Positions 7,943 through 13,736 of a DNA stretch of 13,736 nucleotides are shown piece after piece; the stretch's first letter is position 1, and the number at the start of each line of letters is the position of its first letter. The notes under the pieces are model-generated. The model had not been told where the DNA came from, made no database searches, and was given only the letters and a program-made list of their open reading frames with translations. The stretch spans positions 1 through 13,736 of the forward strand of contig CAYVEQ010000040.1 in NCBI GenBank assembly GCA_964450835.1, read 5' to 3'. Source of the stretch: Caccocola sp964450835 (GTDB lineage: Bacteria; Synergistota; Synergistia; Synergistales; Synergistaceae). Made by a program: the position numbers and the translations under genes.

Positions 7943-8974
7943 ATGTCGAATGTCTATGTTCCGTATACGCCGTATAATGTTTTGCTTTCGCTTGCCCTCG
8001 CCGCTTCCTGCGGGGGGGATAATTTTATGATCCTCGCCGGCAAGGACAGGAACTTTCTGAAGGGTTCCGCGGAACTGCTGGAGATTTTTCATTCCGTCGG
8101 CATGCGCGCGTTCGCGTTTGAGAATGCATGGGAAGATTCAAACGGGAAAAATTTCTTTCTGAAAAAACGCAATATAAGAACGCTTGAGCGCGAGCTTGAG
8201 GCTTTGCCGTCGGTTGACAGACTGTACTATGTCCGCGAGTGGAACGTCTACACGACCTTCGCGGTGCATAAGACCCGCGAATTGAACAAAGACGCCGGAT
8301 TTTATTTTTTGGAAGACGGCGTATATACCTATGTGGAAGAGAAAAAGAAAAGAAAAAATATTATCGAGCGACTGGCGGACAGACTGGTCTACGGCTCATG
8401 GCACACAAGCGCCGGAACGCCGGGCGCTCTTTGCCCGGACGCGGCTGTATGCGCCATGTTCCCCGATATTCTCCCCGGCATTTACAAGACAAGGCGGCTT
8501 GAACGGGTAGACCTCGAACCCCTGCTCGAAAACGCCGACGATGAGGCGCTTGCCCGCGTTACGAAAACAGGCGGAATCGAAGCGGTCGATACTCTCATAA
8601 CGCTGAGCGACGTCGGCGGCGAAGAATACAGGAACGTCGTCGCGTCGTTTATACGGAAGAGCGGCGGAGGACGCGTCGCTGTCAAGCGCCATCCGTGCGA
8701 TGACGGAAGCGTTGCTTTTATTCCGGACGGCGCGGACGCGGTGGAGCTTTCCCAGGAAGTTCCCGCGGAACTGTTTTATTTCAGATACCGTAAGACTCTG
8801 AAAAAAATCGTCGGGGGCCTGAGCACGGCTCTTCTTACGGCGCGCCGCATGCTTCCGGATGCCGGGATAGAGTCTGTGGTTTCTCAAAAATATCTTGAAA
8901 GCGACAGTCACTCGGATAAGATTTTAAGACTTTTCAAAAGCGCCGGCATAAATGTAACCGTTACGGAAGACTGA
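7943..8974 (+). CDS. Probable sialyl/polysialyltransferase-like glycosyltransferase
   Basis: This 343-residue protein resembles the alpha-2,8-polysialyltransferase and GT52 type of glycosyltransferase, which move sialic acid or a related sugar onto surface glycans. The supporting pattern is partial but in the right order. The N-terminal Rossmann-like stretch is YVPYTPYNVLLSLALAAS. FLEDGVYTYVE follows, with E124-D125-G126, like the EDG motif of the family. Next come KRHP at 248-251, then VPAELFYF, and finally GGLSTALL at 291-298, where relatives bind the CMP part of the donor. No signal peptide or membrane segment is evident, as expected for a cytoplasmic-face enzyme. AAGGGAG at 7927-7933 lies 9 bases before the ATG. 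The gene starts 141 bases after cas6 on the same strand and is probably a separate unit. Donor and acceptor cannot be inferred. Confidence 0.6.
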   Translation: MSNVYVPYTPYNVLLSLALAASCGGDNFMILAGKDRNFLKGSAELLEIFHSVGMRAFAFENAWEDSNGKNFFLKKRNIRTLERELEALPSVDRLYYVREWNVYTTFAVHKTRELNKDAGFYFLEDGVYTYVEEKKKRKNIIERLADRLVYGSWHTSAGTPGALCPDAAVCAMFPDILPGIYKTRRLERVDLEPLLENADDEALARVTKTGGIEAVDTLITLSDVGGEEYRNVVASFIRKSGGGRVAVKRHPCDDGSVAFIPDGADAVELSQEVPAELFYFRYRKTLKKIVGGLSTALLTARRMLPDAGIESVVSQKYLESDSHSDKILRLFKSAGINVTVTED

Positions 8975-9211
8975 CGCCGCGCAGGCGCGCGCCTGTTTCA
9001 CGCCGCGGCCCGGACTGCCCGCGAGCGGGGCAGGAGTGTCCGCCGCGGCCTGAGATTAAGCTGAAGCGCTCCGGGCAGCGCGGCGGGGCGCGCGGGATTT
9101 CGCCGGTATTCCCCGATCTGCCCTAAGATGCCCGCAAAAAATGCGGCATGACCGGACAGCGGCGCGCCTCCAATCGGGATTACCGGGGCATTGTTCCGAA
9201 GCCCGCCGCCG
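8975..9211 (+). pseudogene. Chimeric non-coding mosaic of csm6 and cas10 segments
   Basis: This stretch starts right after the glycosyltransferase stop and ends at the N gap. Bases 8986-9006 equal csm6 bases 777-797 exactly (21 bases), and 9051-9073 equal 841-863 exactly (23 bases). The ungapped block 9051-9150 against 841-940 is 74/100 identical; 21 of the 26 differences are A or T in csm6 and G or C here. After ACCGGA the match jumps to cas10: 9152-9165 equal 1790-1803, and the part around 9178-9205 resembles 1822-1849 (23/28). Read in the csm6 frame it has an indel between the two exact blocks and an in-frame TAA at 9124-9126, so it cannot encode Csm6. It is either an assembly artefact at a contig end or a decayed, rearranged duplicate. 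I cannot decide between these. Confidence 0.7.
8982..8995 (+). terminator. GC-rich palindrome after the glycosyltransferase gene, weak terminator candidate
   Basis: CAGGCGCGCGCCTG is a perfect 14-base palindrome (5-bp stem, GCGC loop) followed by TTTCA. It lies 8 bases after the stop codon. The T-run is only three bases and the stretch belongs to the suspect mosaic sequence, so this is a weak candidate. Confidence 0.2.
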
Positions 9212-9311
9212 NNNNNNNNNNNNNNNNNNNNNNNNNNNNNNNNNNNNNNNNNNNNNNNNNNNNNNNNNNNNNNNNNNNNNNNNNNNNNNNNNNNNNNNNN
9301 NNNNNNNNNNN
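9212..9311. other. 100-base N run (scaffold gap)
   Basis: Exactly 100 N characters, the usual placeholder for a gap of unknown size. It separates the + strand CRISPR/glycosyltransferase block from the - strand R-M block and cuts off the C-terminus of the helicase gene. Any reading frame that crosses it is meaningless. Confidence 0.97.
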
Positions 9312-12300
9312 AACAGTTTCCGCATTTCCTCTTCCATTGTTCCGTTCTTTGCAAACTCCAGAGTATCGCAGAGGCGGATATTGTTTTTTTCGATGTGTAC
9401 GCCGCCGAAGCCGAGAATGTAGCGCATGCAGATGCGGTATATGATTTCCGTCGGAGCGCAGCCGTACACCTGTCTTGCGAAGATGTGATTCAGCCTTTCG
9501 CCGTCATCAGGATACAGGGCCTTCATCCGCCCGCTTTGATAAAGCCGCGTCACGATTTCAGTTATATACATTCCCGACTTCATATAAAGGTCGGCGAATG
9601 TCACGTCCGGGTCGTCAAAGCATCCGGGGTTCTCGCGCTCCAGCCTGTCAACCATATCCCTGACGACTTTTTTCGGCGTGAATATCTGATTGGTGCGCTG
9701 CGGGGGAATATAATCGAAGATGTCTCCCTCCCGCCCCGGCTTAAAATAGTCCGCGAGTTCGGCACGCTTTCTCATAAATTCCTTCACTGCGTCGTTGAAT
9801 ACGACCTCGTCGAACAGATGTCCGTCAAAGTGCCTTTTCTCGCCTTTTTCCGATATGTAATCCCCGCCGTCGCGCAGCATACGGAACTGGTCAAGCGTCA
9901 CGCCCCGACCGTTTTGCGGATTGACCGTAACTTCCCAGAATACCTTCTCCGGCACGAGCGAATCGAAGTTCGCGAGCGTCGTGTTCTCGTCGCCGTAGGC
10001 CATGAGGAACGCCGGTATTGTGCGGGAGAAGCCGCGCAGATGGTCGCGGACGCCGCCCTCGATGGAATTCTTCTGCTCGGTGAGCTTCGCGGTCTCCACA
10101 GTTTCCACTGCGATTTCCATGACTTTTTTAGGTATCTCGTCGCCGCGGAGCTTTTGGCTGATGTTGTCCACCATCTCACGGCGGCCTTGGAGACGTTTTG
10201 CCGTGTATTCGTTCTCAATCCGTGTGATTTCTGCCATCTCTGCGCCGGACTGCTGCGCCTCTTTAATTTTGTCTTCGCGCTCTCTCACAAGCCGGTTGTC
10301 ACGAACGGTGTAATCCCCATATTCGCGGCTCACAATCGTGTCTGTGGCTTCACGGATTTTGCGCCGCAGCAGGTTCTGCGTAGATTTATTCAAATCGCCG
10401 CCATACTGCGTTTTCGCGGCGTCTATGGCCGGATCAGTAATCGTGCTCGCGAACGCCTCTTTGAGATTTTTTAACTCTTCCTTCTGCGGATCCGGCATTT
10501 TCTCCGCGTCCTTCCTGATTTCCTCCGCCATTTTCGTCAGCCGGCCCCCGACCTCCGCGTAAATCTTTTCGCCGAAAAGTTCGCTCGCCCTTCCGATGAC
10601 CACTTCTCCCGGAATTTCGACCTCGCCTTTTTCATTCAGATTCAGCCTGCCCGCCGTGGTTTCGTCCACAGCCAGAGGCGCAAGGGTTTTCGGCTCCTCG
10701 AGGGCCTGCATATTTCTGATGATGTCGATGATTTCCTTCGGCGCGCCGAAAATGCCGCTGATATTGGCAAAGAGGAAATTCGACATAAATCCGCGCTCCA
10801 CGACTTCTCTTGCGTGAATGCGGCGCGGAATAGTGAGAACCTTCTCCGCGTCAAGCTCAATCATTGAGCCGTTGTCGTCCTCGCCGTAAACCGGGAAGAA
10901 GTTCAAAAGTTCCCTCACGTGCCGTTTGCGGCTGCCGGAGTCTCCCTTCTCGCCGGAAGTTTCGGGCATAAGGTCGTTCGCGAACCGCTCGAAAATCGAC
11001 AGTGTGCGCGCGGGGTCAAAGTCGAAGACGTAGGCGTTTTTCTTTCTGTAAGCATTGCCTTCCGCGTCAAAATATGTATGGCCCTCCGCGTCTTTGAACA
11101 GACACGGATTCTGCGCGCGGAACGCCGCCTGCATATAGAGCGCGGGGCTTGCCATGTTTGCGAGCATGAGGACCGCCGTCCACTCCGGTATTGTCACTCC
11201 CGTGGTCAGCTGCCCGACGGAAAGAGTGATCGTCTTGTCGCAGTTTTTTATCGCCTTTGTCACCTTGTCAAAAGCCTTCTCGTTCTCCTTGTCGTCGTCC
11301 AGTCTGCCGTCTCCGGCGGCGAGGACGATTTCGTAATCTTTGAACACGGGGTGCAGCTTCAGCTTCTTAGCGAGAGCCTTCGCGCTCGCGACGCGGTTCA
11401 AAATCCAGAAAGTGTGCTTTAATTCATCGCGCAGTTCTGGGGTGGAAAACGGAAACTTCTCCTGCCTCGTCAAGGCGTCGAGGAACTTGTCCACCTCCTC
11501 GTCGTGGACGAACTTCCCCGACTCGTTCGTGATGAAGAACTCGTTAAGGTCAAAGGCGAACTCCTCAATATCGCCGTCGGCAAGCTCTATGCCTTTCTTC
11601 ACTTTGTCGCGGACGATGTCGGACATCTGATAAGTAAAAAGCGAGAGGCGGGGCAGATTCGCATAGGGATTTTCAATTTCGCTCGACGGGTCCCAGTCGC
11701 GCTTTTTCTTCTGCTCGTCGGCGTATGTCCAGTTGAAGATGGCGTTCTCCGGGAATTTGTTATTGGCAAGAGCCTTGAACGGCGTGCCGGAAAGGTGCAG
11801 AGTCCATCTGCGGCGGATCTGATTAAAGGCGATGCCTGTCAAGTCCGTGTCGACGCCCTCGTGGGCTTCGTCAATGATAAGAAGATCCCACGCTGTTTTT
11901 TCAATCTCCCGCAGCTTGCTGAAGTGGCCGCCGAAAGAGTCGGAGCCCTTCAAATCCTGCAGAGATACGAAGTCAATCAGCCCCATGGAGACGGCGTTTG
12001 GTCTATTTTTTCGCGACCTCGCGTCATTTTCGTATTGGTCGTAATCCATGACGAGCGGCTGATTCTTTATCCCGTCGACCTTGGAGACAAAGTAATATCC
12101 GCCCCGCCTGCCCACGAACCGCTTGTAATCGTCATACCACGAATTCGCTATTGCCGGGCGGTTTGTCACAATCAGAATATTCCGCGCGCCGAGCCTCATG
12201 CATAGGTCATAGGCGGAGAGCGTCTTTCCGAAACGGGGCTTCGCGTTCCACAGAAACTCCGCCTTCTCGCGCTCGCGGAAGTACGCGAGAGTTTTCGCGA

Positions 12301-12709
12301 CGGCCTCCTCCTGCTCGCCGCGCAGAGTATAAGGAATCACGTCGTCGGCCTTTTTGTCGGGAACAACGCCGCGGTGCTCCGCGAAATCGACAAAGTTGTC
12401 TTCGGCGGTTTCCGGATCGATTTTGAACCACTCCGTCCCCGCCTCGCGGGGAACCCCGAGCTTTTTCAGATAGGAATGAAAATCCTTGTCGGTAAAAGTA
12501 TTACTCTGGTCTGAGAAGATCGCGGGCCATTTCCAGCATATTTTGGCGGCCACGCCGACGGTGTGCGTCTGCTCGCGGACGCGCTTCTCTACGTCGCGCT
12601 CGGTAAAGCCTATCTTTGTCCAGCCGTCGTGCGCGGGCACGCCGGGGGTGGTGTAGGCGTAGCACTGCGGAACGAACTTCACGGTTGTTTTAATCCGTAT
12701 CGCGGCCAT
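9312..12709 (-). CDS. GIY-YIG-like/DEAH helicase/N6-methyltransferase restriction protein, C-terminus lost in gap
   Basis: 1132 residues are visible; the 3' end is in the N gap. Residues about 17-95 look like a GIY-YIG/T5orf172-type nuclease domain (CYAYTT, then KIGFTER, R43). An SF2 helicase/translocase of the type III-restriction (ResIII) kind follows: Walker A AKPRFGKT at 156-163, DEAH at 280-283, SGTP at 307-310, and a motif VI-like QAAFRAQN from Q527 with R531. A long charged, probably helical linker follows. The C-terminal part resembles Eco57I-type N6-adenine methyltransferases: NQIFTPKKVV, then FADLYMKSGMYITE near residue 1040 in the position of the SAM-binding motif I. No NPPY motif is visible before the gap. 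The ATG at 12709 overlaps the upstream methyltransferase stop by one base, with AAAGGAG 8 bases before it. The likely role is DNA cleavage and translocation in a restriction-modification system. Confidence 0.85.
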
Positions 12710-13736
12710 CACGCCATCTCCTTTACGTGCGTTTCGATGAACTCAATCTCTTTCTCGTCCAGTCCGTACTTGCGGTACAGCTGCAAATCTATTTCATGAA
12801 CGGACTTCGACCAGTCGATGTCGCTGTTGGGGGTGAAGTCTTGGAGGGGAACGTATTCCCATTTTTCTGGTGGATTATGTTGTGTTATTTTCAATATTCC
12901 GAGCATTGTGCGGGCAAACTTTGATTTTACATATTTTAAGCAGGCATCGGCTTCCGTTTGAGTGTCAAACGCTCCGATAGCGATAAACGACTGCGTATGC
13001 CCCACAAGGGGCTGCCCCACAAGGGGCGTGGATAGTACTTCCCCAATCGCGCCGGATCCATTTGATGCAGGTAAAAATACTTTCCATTTGTCTAAGGATT
13101 GTTTTACCTGACGGATATAGTCTCTTCTGATAAAGCGGCTTGTTCTCCTACCGTTTATAAGGCCAAACATTTCAATGTATTCTGTACTGTCGTTTTTCGG
13201 TTTATTTTCAAAAAATACAGAATTTAGTGCCTCGAAAGCGTTTGTACGTAATCGAGCCGTCAGTTCAGGGTGTTCTCGCTTAAACAAGTCAGAGACATTA
13301 AAATTTAAAGCCGGCTCCATAATAGATGGCAACCATGAATTAGATAATGCTTTTACTTTAGACAATATGCTGTTCAATTCTTCAAATTTTGTAAAGATTA
13401 CAATCGGCTGAAACTGTTTGCTGCTATCATGATAAGATATACAAATTCCGCCTTTAATATCCGTGTTTGGGAAAAATTTGCTCCCGTCAACTTCATATTC
13501 TAAAATTCTAAAATGAGGGTCGTTCAGCATTTTTTCATTCCATGTCTTTGGCGTATACCCTGCATTAAATAAAAATCTTGCCGGATGGATGAGTTCCACT
13601 CTTTGGCCGACTTTATATGCTGCATCCATGAATTTATCATAGATTGGTGGCATTCTGGTACTGTCACTTTCCGTTTCCTCTTGATACGGCGGATTTCCTA
13701 TAACGTAATCAAACAGTTTTTTCCCCACGGCTCGCA
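12709..13736 (-). CDS. Eco57I-like N6-adenine DNA methyltransferase/specificity protein, 5' partial
   Basis: The frame is open to the right window edge. Its first visible in-frame start, a GTG at 13728, has no ribosome-binding site and sits only 11 residues before the catalytic motif, so the true N-terminus is probably outside the window. Counting from that GTG, FDYVIGNPPYQ places NPPY (motif IV, target adenine binding) at residues 12-15. IHPARFLFNAG and TDIKGGICISYHD are typical of Eco57I-type R-M methylases. The middle is a likely target-recognition region. The end, VPLQDFTPNSDIDWSKSVHEID and onward, is a conserved C-terminal tail of this family. No SAM-binding motif I is visible here; a candidate lies in the downstream protein. 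Its stop overlaps the helicase ATG (TGATG), so the two are translationally coupled. Bases from about 12866 upward are much more AT-rich than the neighbours. Confidence 0.85.
   Translation of the reverse strand, partial: RAVGKKLFDYVIGNPPYQEETESDSTRMPPIYDKFMDAAYKVGQRVELIHPARFLFNAGYTPKTWNEKMLNDPHFRILEYEVDGSKFFPNTDIKGGICISYHDSSKQFQPIVIFTKFEELNSILSKVKALSNSWLPSIMEPALNFNVSDLFKREHPELTARLRTNAFEALNSVFFENKPKNDSTEYIEMFGLINGRRTSRFIRRDYIRQVKQSLDKWKVFLPASNGSGAIGEVLSTPLVGQPLVGHTQSFIAIGAFDTQTEADACLKYVKSKFARTMLGILKITQHNPPEKWEYVPLQDFTPNSDIDWSKSVHEIDLQLYRKYGLDEKEIEFIETHVKEMA
12999..13027 (-). repeat. 15-bp in-frame tandem duplication in the methyltransferase
   Basis: GCCCCACAAGGGGCT occurs at 12999-13013 and again, one base short, at 13014-13027. 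On the coding strand this gives PLVGQPLVGH, a five-residue duplication that keeps the frame. Each copy also holds a small hairpin, GCCCC/GGGGC around ACAA. It lies in the probable target-recognition region. It fits replication slippage, and copy number could vary. Confidence 0.8.

Noticed and set aside
8975..9211. Variable or template repeat of a diversity-generating retroelement paired with csm6
   Set aside because: Differences from csm6 fall at both A and T positions, with some G-to-A changes. Such elements alter only template adenines. No reverse transcriptase is present, the copy is frameshifted, and it jumps to cas10.
9056..9311. Continuation of the helicase reading frame through the N gap to the left
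   Set aside because: The frame stays open only because N is unread, and the sequence left of the gap resembles csm6/cas10 DNA on the other strand, not a methyltransferase.
9191..10474. Long + strand reading frame opposite the helicase gene (427 codons)
   Set aside because: It starts before and runs through the N gap, has no recognisable motifs, and shadows a well-supported gene in GC-rich DNA.

Overview
The window (about 13.7 kb, one 100-N scaffold gap) looks like a metagenomic or draft scaffold from a moderately GC-rich bacterium. One 60-base row inside cas10 (3541-3600) is 60% GC by direct count. Frequent ATA isoleucine codons and the style of the Csm6 and Cas proteins would fit an anaerobe such as a Synergistota or Clostridia member. 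That taxonomic guess is weak and rests on impression only.

Region 1 (32-7801, + strand) is a compact seven-gene type III-A (Csm) CRISPR-Cas effector operon in the order csm6 - cas10(csm1) - csm2 - csm3 - csm4 - csm5 - cas6. Genes are separated by at most 15 bases or overlap by 1 to 20 bases, so they are probably one transcript. The key catalytic motifs are visible: HD and GGDD in Cas10, the target-RNA-cleaving Asp in Csm3, CARF and R-X4-H in Csm6, and a glycine-rich loop in Cas6. By family knowledge, Cas6 processes crRNA and Csm2-Csm5 with Cas10 form the RNA-guided complex. Csm3 cuts target RNA, Cas10 cuts ssDNA and makes cyclic oligoadenylate, and Csm6 is the ribonuclease switched on by that messenger. 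No cas1/cas2 and no CRISPR array are in the window.

Region 2 (7802-8974) holds a 141-base spacer with an inverted repeat, then a probable sialyl/polysialyltransferase-like glycosyltransferase gene unrelated to CRISPR.

Region 3 (8975-9311) is the oddest stretch. It starts right after the glycosyltransferase stop. About 237 bases form a non-coding mosaic that matches part of csm6 and then part of cas10 from this same window, with differences strongly biased from A/T to G/C. It ends in the 100-N gap. It is either an assembly artefact or a decayed chimeric duplicate.

Region 4 (9312-13736, - strand) is a restriction-modification locus, incomplete at both ends. An Eco57I-like N6-adenine methyltransferase gene (NPPY motif at its visible start, open at the right window edge) overlaps by one base a large gene encoding a GIY-YIG-like domain, an SF2 DEAH helicase and, near its visible C-terminus, a second methyltransferase-type segment with a motif-I-like site. 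The gap truncates that protein. The middle of the methyltransferase gene, its likely target-recognition part, is far more AT-rich than its surroundings. The CRISPR and R-M blocks are joined only across the N gap, so their neighbourhood is not proven.
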